This document shows, piece after piece, positions 1 to 8,370 of a stretch of 38,164 nucleotides of DNA. The notes under the pieces are model-generated. The model had not been told where the DNA came from. It ran no database searches and saw only the letters and a program-made list of their open reading frames with translations. This stretch comes from Verrucomicrobiaceae bacterium (GTDB taxonomy: Bacteria; Verrucomicrobiota; Verrucomicrobiia; Verrucomicrobiales; Verrucomicrobiaceae). Within the stretch, counting starts at the first letter, position 1. The number at the start of each line of letters is the position of its first letter. The DNA lies in contig JAEUHJ010000119.1 in the NCBI GenBank assembly GCA_016795375.1, forward strand, positions 1-38,164, read 5' to 3'. A program made the translations under genes and the position numbers.

Positions 1-1
1 T

Positions 2-274
2 CCGCATGCAGAGCGAGGCGATGGCGAGACCGCCGACCAGCAATCCCAGCGTGGCAAATGGCGCGGCCGAGGTGCGGTCGGTGATCGGCATGAACTTCAC
101 CAGCAGCACGCTGAAAAGCACCGGCGACCATGCGATGAGGCTGCGGCCCAGCATGCGCAAACGTGAAGCCTCCTCACCGGTCTGCGTGACCACCGCGATG
201 CCCAGGATGCGAAACAACGGCCCGCGGCGGAAGATCAACGCGCAGGCGAGGCTCAGCACGGCAGTCAGATACCC
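2..274 (-). pseudogene. RDD-like membrane protein fragment, 5' end lost at the IS200 element
   Basis: Read on the minus strand, this frame encodes a hydrophobic segment, then a basic stretch (FRRGPLFRILGIAVV), a polar loop (TQTGEEASRLRML), and two more hydrophobic segments. That order resembles the C-terminal half of RDD-type membrane domains found in Planctomycetes and Verrucomicrobia. The frame runs off the left edge of the window. On its 5' side it enters the terminal hairpin of the IS200-type element near 272, and no start codon or N-terminal part is seen before the transposase gene. I infer that the gene was cut by the element or by a deletion beside it. The family assignment is moderate; the role is unknown. 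Confidence 0.5.
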
Positions 275-349
275 CCGGCAAAGCCTGGGCTTGTGATGTG
301 TTAACCGCTCAAAGCGGGTTGTTCTGTGATTGGGGCCGCCTCAAGGCGG

Positions 350-784
350 CTATGACCCGTTGAACATCTCCAGTTGTTCGAGACGCTTGTCCTCCTGCTC
401 CTGGTTCTGGATGTACGCTCGCGCCGTCGCCTCGTCTCGACCCACCGTTGAGACGAAGTAGCCCCTCGCCCAGAAGTGCTGCCCCACGAAGTTGCGTCTT
501 CGCCCGCCATAGATCCGTGCCAGATGGATCGCGCTCTTGCCCTTGATGTAGCCCACCACCTGCGACACCGCATACTTCGGCGGCACACTCAGCAACATAT
601 GCACATGATCAGGCATCAGATGCCCCTCCTCCACCCGACATTCCTTCTGCTCCGTAAGCAACCGGAATACCGCGCCCAAATAGGGCCGCAACTCTTTGTA
701 GAGCACCTTGCGCCGACACTTCGGTATGAAGACCACATGATATTTACATTCCCATTTCGTATGATTTAGACTTTGTTGTTCCAT
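350..784 (-). CDS. tnpA: IS200/IS605-family transposase TnpA
   Basis: This is a 144-residue single-domain Y1 HUH transposase, the normal size for the family. The start was set at the ATG giving MEQQSLNHTKWECKYHVVF, a common family N-terminus; a GTG at 820 would add 12 residues. The HUH motif is in PDHVHMLL and the catalytic tyrosine lies in ARAYIQNQEQED. It would cut and rejoin single-stranded DNA at the terminal hairpins. The gene looks intact. Just after its stop is a 6-bp stem with a TCAA loop (335-350), and a second small palindrome is at 305-317. The leader upstream can form competing hairpins (837-872 and 869-887), which may keep expression low as in IS200. Confidence 0.93.
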   Translation of the reverse strand: MEQQSLNHTKWECKYHVVFIPKCRRKVLYKELRPYLGAVFRLLTEQKECRVEEGHLMPDHVHMLLSVPPKYAVSQVVGYIKGKSAIHLARIYGGRRRNFVGQHFWARGYFVSTVGRDEATARAYIQNQEQEDKRLEQLEMFNGS

Positions 785-836
785 TGGATTGCTTGGTTTT
801 GTGTCACTTTGAGCGGTCACACATCACCGGCCATCC

Positions 837-887
837 GGGGACTCCCGGAACTGTCAAACTCTGGGAGTCCCCCAGCAAAGCTGGGGG
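837..887 (-). promoter_or_regulatory. Overlapping alternative hairpins in the tnpA leader
   Basis: Positions 837-846 and 863-872 form a perfect 10-bp stem (GGGGACTCCC/GGGAGTCCCC) with a 16-nt loop. Positions 869-876 and 880-887 form an 8-bp stem with an AAA loop. The two stems share bases 869-872, so both cannot form fully at once. The second is the likely transposase-recognised end; the first lies in the transcribed leader of tnpA. A regulatory effect is inference from IS200, where leader structure limits translation. Confidence 0.5.
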
Positions 888-894
888 TTTTCCT

Positions 895-1104
895 TCATAA
901 ATAAGTGATCAGAAAGCCGTTGAGGCGGATGTTCTCCAAGAACCGTCCGGTGCTGTCCGTGGTGCGATAGTCACCGAGTCGCCAGGGCTGTTCGGCGAGC
1001 AGATTGATCAGTTTGATAACGCGCTGCTGTCGTTTGCGCGAGAGCGAACACAAGAATTCCCACGCCTTGGCGGACAACACAGGCTCGTAGGCATACGAGG
1101 CCAT
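895..1104 (-). pseudogene. Toxin of a type II TA pair, C-terminus cut off by IS200
   Basis: The product is 69 residues from the ATG at 1104 (a GTG at 1113 would overlap the antitoxin stop). It begins MASYAYEPVLSAKAWEF and contains a basic stretch (SRKRQQRVIKL), then LGDYRTTDSTGR and GFLITY, a pattern of small RelE/ParE-like toxins. The frame stops two codons after the final beta strand begins, exactly where the IS200 end starts, so I judge that roughly 15-20 C-terminal residues are missing. The missing strand is not found on the far side of the element, which argues for a deletion. The toxin is probably inactive. Family assignment rests on pattern and on the adjacent antitoxin, not on a search. 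Confidence 0.55.
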
Positions 1105-1105
1105 C

Positions 1106-1300
1106 TCAGGCACGGGCGAGAGATTTAGGCAGCCCGAACTTCTTCCCGGCGTCCATCTCCGCCATGCGGCGGCCCATTTCTTTCTGCCACGCTGGCGAGT
1201 CTTGTTTCAAGCGGTGCAAAAACGCCGCAACTTCCTGCCGCTGTTTCTCGGGCAGCTTGGAAAGCTGTTGTTTGAGTTGAAGCATGGCCGTGGCGCTCAT
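1106..1300 (-). CDS. Putative antitoxin partner of the truncated toxin
   Basis: This 64-residue protein starts at the ATG at 1300 (MSATAMLQLKQQLSKL) and stops one base before the toxin ATG, the tight spacing usual for an antitoxin-toxin operon. The N-terminal half is a predicted helix rich in Q, K and L (LPEKQRQEVAAFLHRLK). The C-terminal half is charged (KEMGRRMAEMDAGKK), suitable for wrapping a toxin. I do not recognise a standard DNA-binding fold with certainty. It lies 38 bp downstream of the helicase gene on the same strand. If the toxin is dead, this gene is a relic. A TTG at 1318 in frame is a less likely start. Confidence 0.6.
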   Translation of the reverse strand: MSATAMLQLKQQLSKLPEKQRQEVAAFLHRLKQDSPAWQKEMGRRMAEMDAGKKFGLPKSLARA

Positions 1301-1338
1301 GGTGGGAACTTGAACCAAGTCGCTTCAGATTCAACATC

Positions 1339-3795
1339 TCACTTCACCATCAAATAGTGTCGTGTCTTGCCGTGCTTCTGCTTGTTCGTCAGCGGCGGCA
1401 GGTCGAGGTGGAAGAAGTGGCGCAGGGTCTTGGTGTGATGCTTCAAGACGGCCTTCGCGGCCTCCTTGAGCGCGGACCAGCGTTTCCACGGATGATCGGG
1501 TGCGTGCGTGATGTGCCGCAGCAGGCTCAGCCATTCGACGTAGGCGCGAGAGATGTCACCCTCCGCGATCCCGGCCTTCAAATCCTGCGCTCCCGGCTGC
1601 TCGGGATGCAGCATGGCATCCAGCAGCTCCGCCGCGCCTTCGCCGTAATCGACGGGCAGACCATGTTCGAGATAACCGTGATGATTGATGAAGCCGTAGG
1701 TGCCACGGCACACGGCGGCGAGTCGTTCGGAACCGCAATCCATCGACAGCTCGAACTTCGAGCCGCCGCGCAGGTTCGCCATGTGATGCACGAGATCGTC
1801 GGCGGGATAGCTCTCGTCTTCGAGCGCTGCGACGACGGCCAGACCTTCGCCATGCTGGAAGAAGCTGAAAATTTCGCCACGCCGCGTTGGAACACCGTGC
1901 GCATCGATCAATCCCAGCGTGCGCCACGCATGAACCGGCGATCCAGGGCGCGGTTCGATGCCTGCGGTCGTCGTTTCAGGCGCATGCACGCCGGTTTCGT
2001 TTCGCACCACGACGCTGCGCTCCTGTGCTGCGAACAACAACCGCCCGTGACTGTCTTCATAGGCCATCACTTCGACCGGCGAGAGATCAAAGCAGGCGAA
2101 CACGAGATTTTCCTTCGTCACAGTGCCGATGAATTCAGGAGCGGCGTCCTGAATAGCCTCCTCGACACTCGCGAGGACCGCCCGCGCCAGCTCGCCGGCA
2201 TGCAGCACCGTGATTTCCTCCAGCGGCACGGTCTCCTCCTTGCGCGGCAACTTGAGCAGGCGGCGGATCGACTTCGTGGGCTTGATGAGAGTGTCATCCG
2301 GCGTGCCGAGGCTGACCTCGACGCCGTAGATCACCTCCTTCTCGCGGCGGATTTTTCCCACGCGGCCGATGCCGTGCGCGAACTTCGCGGCGAAGGCCGG
2401 AACCGCAAGCGTGGCATGCACGCGGCTCAATGGCACGCGTTGCAGCGCGTTTTTGTGTTTGCGCTCCCATTCACCGGCGGAGTTCAAAATCTGCTTCTCC
2501 GTGGCTTCGAGGCCGAACAGCGCCTTCTCGGCCTGCAAGGGCGTGTTCGGTTCGTTCTCTTCCAATCCGAGCAGCGGCGGCACCTTGGCAAAAAGACGCT
2601 CCGAGAAGCGCTTCGCGGCCTCGAAGGGATTTTCCTGCCGCAACGCCGCGTGTTTCATCACGCGCAGGAAAATCGGCCAGGCGAGCAGGGCGCTGCGATG
2701 CAGACGTGCCGGACGTGCGTCGAAGATCGACGGGCTGTCGCGGCTGGTGACGACGTGGCCTTTGTCATCCAGTCCGCGGCGTCCGGCGCGGCCATACATT
2801 TGAAGCAGCTCATCGGGGGCCAGTTTGTGCTCGCTGCGGCCGTCGTGGAAGGTCGTCCCGGCCACATGCACGCTGCGCACGGAGAAATTGATGCCCGCAG
2901 CCAGCCCCATCGTCGCCACGATCACGCGGAGCTGGCCCGCCTTCGCCAACGGCTCGATCACGCCCGCCCGCGCACCATACGACAGCCCGCTGTGATGAAA
3001 GGCGATGCGTTTTTCGATCAACGTCGCCAGATCCTTGCCGCACACCGCGCGCTGCTCCGGCGCAAGCTCCAGCGGATCGCCCATCGGCAGATCGGCGGCG
3101 AGCCTGCGTGCGATGGACTCCGCCTCCCTGCGACGTGGCGCGAAAATGAGCAGCGGCGCGAGATCGGCCAGCATCACCGCCGCCGCGAAACGCGGCCAGT
3201 AATTCTCAAACTGCCGCTGGCGTTGCGGCAGCGTCTCCATCGGCGCTTCTTCGAGCGGCACGGGTCTCTCGCGTGTGGACACGACCTCGGCCTTGCGATT
3301 CAAGTCACGCATCCACGCCACCACGTCCTCGGGATTCGCCACCGAGCCGCTGAGCAGCAGCAGGCGGGTGTCCGCCGGCGCGAGCGCGATGGCGGCTTCA
3401 TAATTCGCGCCACGCGCGTGATCGGAGATCATCTGATATTCGTCGATCACCAGCAGCGCCGGCCCTTCGCCGCGCACGAGACGCTCCAGTTGTGTCTCCA
3501 ACGTCGCCACCACGACCGGCGCATCGACATTTTCCGCGATGTCCCCCGTGGCGATGCCCACGTTCCATTTCGATTCCTTCCACTCGGCGTATTTGTCATT
3601 CGCCAGCGCCCGCGTCGGCACGGTGTAGATCGCCTGACCCTGTAGATGCCGCCCTTGGTGCAGCAGCTCGAAGATGTACGTCTTCCCCGCGCCCGTCGGC
3701 GCGCTGACGACGACATCCGTGCCCGCACGCAGCAGATTCACCGCCTGATGCTGCCAGGGATCGGGGAGTTTGAGCTGGTTGAGGGACGGGAGCAC
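1339..3795 (-). CDS. Ski2-like DExH superfamily 2 helicase
   Basis: This 818-residue protein is an ATP-dependent RNA or DNA helicase. Walker A is APTGAGKT at residues 32-39, the Walker B box is DEYQ at 118-121, motif III is LSGS at about 148-151, and motif VI is QMYGRAGRRG at 332-341. The last motif and the DExH box resemble the Ski2/Mtr4/Hel308 group more than RecQ or DEAD-box proteins. About 470 residues follow the helicase core; I recognise no named domain in them. The start is the GTG at 3795, just before the helicase core; no ATG lies upstream in frame before a stop. It follows the PVC haem gene by 56 bp on the same strand, so cotranscription is possible. Substrate is unknown. Confidence 0.85.
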   Translation of the reverse strand: MLPSLNQLKLPDPWQHQAVNLLRAGTDVVVSAPTGAGKTYIFELLHQGRHLQGQAIYTVPTRALANDKYAEWKESKWNVGIATGDIAENVDAPVVVATLETQLERLVRGEGPALLVIDEYQMISDHARGANYEAAIALAPADTRLLLLSGSVANPEDVVAWMRDLNRKAEVVSTRERPVPLEEAPMETLPQRQRQFENYWPRFAAAVMLADLAPLLIFAPRRREAESIARRLAADLPMGDPLELAPEQRAVCGKDLATLIEKRIAFHHSGLSYGARAGVIEPLAKAGQLRVIVATMGLAAGINFSVRSVHVAGTTFHDGRSEHKLAPDELLQMYGRAGRRGLDDKGHVVTSRDSPSIFDARPARLHRSALLAWPIFLRVMKHAALRQENPFEAAKRFSERLFAKVPPLLGLEENEPNTPLQAEKALFGLEATEKQILNSAGEWERKHKNALQRVPLSRVHATLAVPAFAAKFAHGIGRVGKIRREKEVIYGVEVSLGTPDDTLIKPTKSIRRLLKLPRKEETVPLEEITVLHAGELARAVLASVEEAIQDAAPEFIGTVTKENLVFACFDLSPVEVMAYEDSHGRLLFAAQERSVVVRNETGVHAPETTTAGIEPRPGSPVHAWRTLGLIDAHGVPTRRGEIFSFFQHGEGLAVVAALEDESYPADDLVHHMANLRGGSKFELSMDCGSERLAAVCRGTYGFINHHGYLEHGLPVDYGEGAAELLDAMLHPEQPGAQDLKAGIAEGDISRAYVEWLSLLRHITHAPDHPWKRWSALKEAAKAVLKHHTKTLRHFFHLDLPPLTNKQKHGKTRHYLMVK

Positions 3796-3851
3796 TCCAG
3801 AAGCTTTTAGAGCGGCGAAGGTGAACCCGCAACGATGGCGGTTTCAAAAGA

Positions 3852-6800
3852 TCACTTCGCCGCGGTCTCGCTGAGCAAATAGCCCAGCAAGTCGATGAAC
3901 TTCGCCTCATCGAGGCTCTGGCCGAACACCGGCGGCATGAGGGAGACGGGGGCCACCTCGGTCTTGGTGATGTCCTGTTTGGAGACGCGGTGTTCTTTCC
4001 CGGCGGCGTCGGCGAGTACGTTCACCTGGCCGAGTTCGGCCTTGAGGAAGCCGGCCATCACCGAGCCGTCCTTCATCGTGAAGGTTTGAAGATGAAAATG
4101 CGCGTCCACATTGCGGTTCGGGTCGAGGATGTCCTCGCACAAACGCTCCACGCCACGCACGCCGATGCCATCGAGCTGCGGGCCGATCAAACCGCCCTCG
4201 CCTTTGATTTGATGGCACACGGCGCAGTTCGTCTTGAAGACATTCTTTCCAGCCGTCGCATCCGGTTTTGTCTTCGCAAACGAGGCTACACGTTCGGCGA
4301 TGAGCGCATCGAGTTGTTTGCGCTGCTCTGGCGAAACGGGCAACGGCGGCGGTGCAGGACGCGGCGGCAGATACGCGGCCAGTTCTTCACGCAAAGCCGC
4401 CGGTGCGGTGTGTTGCAGCATGATAGCGAGCTTTTTGAGCGCTTCCCGCGTGGTGTCCTCGGTTTGAAAATCATCCACGCTGACCACCGCAGGCTCAATG
4501 CGCGTGACGCCAAGCCACGCGTAGGCTTTTCCGTCGTCTCCATCGACGATCTCGAGCCGCACGGCCTTGCCCGCATGCTTGGAAAGGTCGAACTCTGCAC
4601 GCTGGCACACATCGTTGCGCGGCGCGACCTTGCTGGCGAGCGTTTCACCGCTTCTGGCATCGACGACGCGCACGAGATTCTTGTCATTCGACTTCGATTG
4701 CGGAAAACCGCAGTGCCCGTTGATCCAGAACGTGAGTTTCGCCGGAGCATCGAAGGTTTTCGATTTCAATACACCTGTCCGCTTCTCCTCATCGCCACCG
4801 CCCTTGGTCATGCTCTGCAACACTTGCACCTCCGTGCCATCCGCACACTTCCGCGTCCGCAACGACCACTTCGGGCCGTTCTCAGGCGCCGAGATCGAAA
4901 CCCACGCCGGTTCCGATTTGCGTTCAAGCGACATCAGGAGCTGCGCGGCCAGCTCCTGCGCCCATTGCAGCAATTCGGCGTTTGCCGGAGCTCCACGTTC
5001 ACTGAGACCGTTGTGGATGGCTTGAATCAGCGTGGCTTGTTCTGCCAAAGGCGCCGCCTTGCCTTGATCTCTCTGTTTGTGGATCACGGTTTGAATCAGT
5101 GACTCGTTTCCATGTCGCGCGACGTGCGCCGCGACATCAGGCGGCGTCCGTCCGGAGCTTCCCGTATGCTGGAAAAGAAAATCCGAAGCAGCCGCTGTGG
5201 GAACAGCTTTGATCACATCGACGAACCAGGGCTTGTTCGCAACGCGCACGGCCCAGCGTTGAGTTTCCGGATCTTCCAGCACATCGGGGCGCGAAAGAAA
5301 ATCCCGGAGCAACAGGCGAAGAGAATGCACATAGGCATCGTCACCGAGTTTCTGACTGAGCTGGTTGTCCGGGCCGGGAGGCGACAGGAGGTTGTTGGTG
5401 AGGTTGATCAGCATTTTTGCCTCGATCCCCGGCCAATAGGGATCACCACGCAAAAAGTCGGGGCGCTGAAGCAATGATTGTGCCGCCGCACGGCCGGCCG
5501 CGCTGCCGCGTCCGTCAAAGACGATGCCCAGGTTCCATTTTTCCCACGGATGAAGGTGCTCATACGAGCCGATGACCCGCACCGCCTGCGACATGACGAG
5601 CCCGTTCAATTCCACTCCCTGATCCTCAACCCAGGATCCTCCCGTGTGAAGAGCCCGCAGCACGTTCGAGATCAGGAAACGCTCTCCAAGATAGGACAAG
5701 GCCCACAGTGAGCACGCCGTCCTCAGATCGGACCGCTGCCAGTCCACAGGCGTGTAGCGGAAGTCTCCAATGTCGTTGTCCCGGTAGTCGGGAGGCCTGC
5801 AATCACCCCTGGCAACCATGGGAGCTGCCGATTTGAAAATCCGGAGAAACTCCGGCAGCCATGCTTGGGAGCCGCGCCGCCTGACCTCCCGCAACGCAAG
5901 ATGCCGCCGTGTGAGATTCGGACTGCCGGTCTCCGCAGCGATCTCTTTGGGTGACATCGCCGTGAAGTCTTGATGCGCCAGGTTTGTGCCCTTCTTCACC
6001 ACACGCCAGATTCTTCCGCGCTCCTTGTCGCGACCGGGATGATCCAGCGGCACTTCGTAGTGGCCGATGATCTTGTTGTAGAAGTCGGCGATGTAGAGGG
6101 CGTTGTCAGGACCGAGCTGGAGATCGACGGGGCGGAACCACGGGTCGCCGCTGGTGATGAAGTCGGGCTGCTCGTTCGCCTTTGGAGTGGAGCCGGTGAA
6201 AGTGACCTTGTCGTGATTGACGGTGGAGGTGACGACGTTGCCGACGAAGGTGTGATCGTCCCACTCCGGCCCCCACACACCGCCATCGATGTAAACGATG
6301 CCGCAGATGCCGGTGGAGCCGTGGCTGTGTTCGCACATCACCGGCGCGAAGCCGAGTCCATCGTGTGGTTTGCCGAAACTGGGATAACACGCGCCACGAA
6401 TGAGCTGGTAGATCGGCGAGCTGTGACAGTCGGAGCTGTAGAGATTGCCGTAGCGATCCCAGCAGAGGCCGAAAGGGTTCACCTGGCCGCGTGTCCAGAT
6501 TTCAACATGCGAACCGTCGGGTTTGAAGCGGAACACGTTGCCGCTGTGAAGTTCCAATTCGGTTTCAACCACGGAATTCACGGAAGACACGGAATCCGCA
6601 GGTTTTTTTTCCGTGTTTTCAGTGTGTTCCGTGGTCGTCCTGACTTTGAACTTGCTCGTGTTGTTGAAGCCGTGCGTGGCATACACCCAGCCGTCGAGGC
6701 CGAGACGGAAGCTGCTGCACATGCCGTGCGTGTCTTTTTCGTAGCCGAGCGGACCAAATAAAACCTCGCGCACGTCCGCTTTGTCATCGCCATCGGTGTC

Positions 6801-7268
6801 GGCGAAGTACCAGATGTTCGGAATGCTCCATGCGATGCAGCCGACCTTGTGCTCCGGCTTGTGCCACGGCACCACCCCGGTGGGAATGTTCAATCCGTCG
6901 GCGAAATCGATGACTTTGTCGGCTTTGCCGTCACCATCGGTGTCTTCGAGGATTTTGATCGCATCGCGGCTGTCTTTGACGCGTGTGCCTTTGTCGTCTG
7001 ACCAACGCGATTTGTCGGCGGCATACGGATACTCGACCGTCGATGACACCCACAGCCTGCCGCGCGCGTCGAAGGCCATGTTGATCGGCTTGTTGATCAT
7101 CGGCTCGCTGGCGAAGAGTTGTACTTCAAAACCCGGCGGCACATGAAACCCGGCGCGCTCTTGTTCCGGCGTCAACGCATTGGTCTCACGCACGAGGCGC
7201 AGCTTGTCTTCAGCGGCTTGTAGGCTGAGGGTGATGGCAAGAACAACCAGGCATCGTAGGATCGGCAT
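3852..7268 (-). CDS. PVC-type haem-binding protein with dehydrogenase-like propeller domain
   Basis: This 1138-residue exported protein starts at the ATG at 7268, which gives a signal peptide (MPILRCLVVLAITLSLQAAE). The N-terminal half resembles the putative membrane-bound dehydrogenase (TIGR02604-like) beta-propeller of Planctomycetes and Verrucomicrobia, with D-rich loops such as DTDGDGKAD. The middle is helical-repeat-like. The C-terminus is the PVC-type c haem domain with CAVCH at about 1015-1019 and a later methionine (SLMPP) that could be the distal haem ligand. The family is often linked to periplasmic polysaccharide breakdown, but the substrate is unknown. Residues about 211-234 are encoded by a 68-bp palindromic repeat (6568-6635), a peptide that homologues would not be expected to share. 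Confidence 0.88.
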   Translation of the reverse strand: MPILRCLVVLAITLSLQAAEDKLRLVRETNALTPEQERAGFHVPPGFEVQLFASEPMINKPINMAFDARGRLWVSSTVEYPYAADKSRWSDDKGTRVKDSRDAIKILEDTDGDGKADKVIDFADGLNIPTGVVPWHKPEHKVGCIAWSIPNIWYFADTDGDDKADVREVLFGPLGYEKDTHGMCSSFRLGLDGWVYATHGFNNTSKFKVRTTTEHTENTEKKPADSVSSVNSVVETELELHSGNVFRFKPDGSHVEIWTRGQVNPFGLCWDRYGNLYSSDCHSSPIYQLIRGACYPSFGKPHDGLGFAPVMCEHSHGSTGICGIVYIDGGVWGPEWDDHTFVGNVVTSTVNHDKVTFTGSTPKANEQPDFITSGDPWFRPVDLQLGPDNALYIADFYNKIIGHYEVPLDHPGRDKERGRIWRVVKKGTNLAHQDFTAMSPKEIAAETGSPNLTRRHLALREVRRRGSQAWLPEFLRIFKSAAPMVARGDCRPPDYRDNDIGDFRYTPVDWQRSDLRTACSLWALSYLGERFLISNVLRALHTGGSWVEDQGVELNGLVMSQAVRVIGSYEHLHPWEKWNLGIVFDGRGSAAGRAAAQSLLQRPDFLRGDPYWPGIEAKMLINLTNNLLSPPGPDNQLSQKLGDDAYVHSLRLLLRDFLSRPDVLEDPETQRWAVRVANKPWFVDVIKAVPTAAASDFLFQHTGSSGRTPPDVAAHVARHGNESLIQTVIHKQRDQGKAAPLAEQATLIQAIHNGLSERGAPANAELLQWAQELAAQLLMSLERKSEPAWVSISAPENGPKWSLRTRKCADGTEVQVLQSMTKGGGDEEKRTGVLKSKTFDAPAKLTFWINGHCGFPQSKSNDKNLVRVVDARSGETLASKVAPRNDVCQRAEFDLSKHAGKAVRLEIVDGDDGKAYAWLGVTRIEPAVVSVDDFQTEDTTREALKKLAIMLQHTAPAALREELAAYLPPRPAPPPLPVSPEQRKQLDALIAERVASFAKTKPDATAGKNVFKTNCAVCHQIKGEGGLIGPQLDGIGVRGVERLCEDILDPNRNVDAHFHLQTFTMKDGSVMAGFLKAELGQVNVLADAAGKEHRVSKQDITKTEVAPVSLMPPVFGQSLDEAKFIDLLGYLLSETAAK
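6568..6635. repeat. 68-bp palindromic repeat inside the PVC haem gene
   Basis: Arms of 27 bp at 6568-6594 and 6609-6635 are inverted copies built on ACCACGGAA and ACACGGAA, separated by 14 bp. The internal motif CACGGAA recurs with small changes. The repeat is translated in frame as a short polar T/E/N-rich then S/V-rich peptide in a loop after the segment NNTSKFKV. It looks like a mobile or amplified palindromic element tolerated in a surface loop. Confidence 0.8.
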
Positions 7269-7274
7269 GCAGGC

Positions 7275-7304
7275 ATTACATCTGGCCTGGCGCGTTTTGT
7301 TCAA
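7275..7304 (-). promoter_or_regulatory. Candidate promoter of the PVC haem gene
   Basis: On the minus strand TTGAAC (7304-7299) is followed after 18 bp by TGTAAT (7280-7275), a 5 of 6 match to the -10 consensus. The expected transcription start would fall at or next to the ATG at 7268, so a transcript from here would be nearly leaderless. Pattern match only. Confidence 0.35.
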
Positions 7305-7341
7305 TGCATTCTCACTTCCTGCCTCACATTGTCCCTCTGCT

Positions 7342-8310
7342 TTAAAGAAGATCGAGCACGTCATGCTCTTTGTTAACACGGCGCGCGCGTGTTCTGGCAG
7401 GACGAATCATGGGGATGCGTTCGGGCCGCGGCGGCAGGTCGGCTGGCTGTTTCAAACCGGTGACGAGACCGCAGGCGCTCAATGCCCGCAGCGCCCACCA
7501 GCCGGGATCGTGCTGCGTGTGGCCGAGGCCGAGACGTGCCGACTCGGGAAAGGCGTGATGGTTGTTGTGCCAGCACTCGCCCATGGTGATGAGGCCGAGG
7601 TGCTGGATGTTGTAGCCCTGCACGGCGTGGCCTTCGAGATGCCAGTCACGCTCGCCATGGTTGTGCGCGAAGTAGCCGATCAACCAGTGGCCGGCGAGCG
7701 AGACGACGATGCGCACCGAGATGCCCCACACGACCCATCCGATGCCGCCGAGCAGATAAAACAGCACGGCATAAGGCGCCTGCTGCAGCATCCAGGCGCG
7801 TTCGAGGAAGCGGTGGAAACGATCCTCACGCACCTCGCGTTCGATCTCGAACAGCGGGGGATGTTTCAGCCGGATCTCGCAGTGGAGCTGCCACAACGCA
7901 TCGCGCCAGATGGGACGTTGATCGATGAAGAAGGGATGGCATGCGCGGTGCCGTTGCGCCCAGTCGCGGATGTCGTGCAGGTAGAGCATGCGAAACGGAC
8001 CGCCCATGCCCACGACGGTGCCGAGATGCACCAGCAGGTGTTCCAGCCAGCGCTGACAGGTGAAGCTGCGGTGAATCAGGAGCCGGTGCAGCCCGATCGT
8101 GTGTCCGAGGCACAAGGTGAGCACTGTGAACACACACGAGAGCAACACGGCGCCCGGACTGATCGTGAGCCAGCCGCCGATGACCGCGATGAGCAGATGA
8201 CTGGTGAACCACAGTGACTTCACCGGACTCCAGAGTACCGTGCCTTCCACAGGGTTGGTCTGCGCCGAAGCCGGGTGCATGCGGCGGACTTCGAGTGCGG
8301 GTTCATTCAT
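7342..8310 (-). CDS. Acyl-CoA/fatty-acid desaturase-like membrane di-iron enzyme
   Basis: This 322-residue integral membrane protein has the histidine boxes of the membrane fatty-acid desaturase superfamily: HRLLIH at 75-80 and HNNHHAFPES at 248-257, with HNHGERDWH at 216-224. The usual second box (HxxHH) is replaced by HDIRDWAQRHRACH at 112-125, a variant arrangement. Hydrophobic segments lie at about 35-70, 90-105 and 180-215. It would introduce a double bond into a fatty acyl chain at the inner membrane. The gene lies 60 bp downstream of a GbsR/MarR-like regulator and carries in that gap an operator-like site matching one at the regulator's own start, so I infer control by that regulator. 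Chain position and substrate form (CoA, ACP or lipid) cannot be read from sequence. Confidence 0.88.
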   Translation of the reverse strand: MNEPALEVRRMHPASAQTNPVEGTVLWSPVKSLWFTSHLLIAVIGGWLTISPGAVLLSCVFTVLTLCLGHTIGLHRLLIHRSFTCQRWLEHLLVHLGTVVGMGGPFRMLYLHDIRDWAQRHRACHPFFIDQRPIWRDALWQLHCEIRLKHPPLFEIEREVREDRFHRFLERAWMLQQAPYAVLFYLLGGIGWVVWGISVRIVVSLAGHWLIGYFAHNHGERDWHLEGHAVQGYNIQHLGLITMGECWHNNHHAFPESARLGLGHTQHDPGWWALRALSACGLVTGLKQPADLPPRPERIPMIRPARTRARRVNKEHDVLDLL

Positions 8311-8334
8311 GGTAGGAGATATTAAATTTCGAAT

Positions 8335-8352
8335 TTTCAGTAAAATGTGAAA
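8335..8352. promoter_or_regulatory. Operator-like site upstream of the desaturase
   Basis: TTTCA-N8-TGAAA, an inverted repeat in the AT-rich gap between the regulator and the desaturase. It matches the site at 8895-8912 at 15 of 18 positions, including the inner TAAAA. On the minus strand a TATATATT stretch lies directly upstream, so a bound protein would cover the likely transcription start. Confidence 0.6.
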
Positions 8353-8370
8353 TATATAAGTATGAAAAAA

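Larger units (their letters stand above)
272..895 (-). mobile_element. IS200-type insertion sequence with terminal hairpins
   Basis: The element carries only tnpA and no tnpB. Its two ends show related imperfect palindromes in the same orientation. At the transposase-proximal upstream end, 869-887 is a perfect 8-bp stem around an AAA loop (CCCCCAGC/GCTGGGGG). At the other end, 273-289 has a similar C-rich stem around AAA with one mismatch. This is the plan expected for ends recognised by HUH-type IS200/IS605 transposases, which make no inverted terminal repeats or target duplications. Exact borders are estimated from the hairpins and from where the flanking genes break. Both flanking genes are truncated, so a deletion probably accompanied or followed insertion. 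Confidence 0.75.

Noticed and set aside
335..350. Terminator after tnpA
   Set aside because: The stem is clear but no T tract follows on the minus strand.
1357..3645. Long open frame on the plus strand opposite the helicase
   Set aside because: It is the antisense of a gene with full helicase motifs, and its own product is Arg/His-rich with no domain; an effect of high GC.
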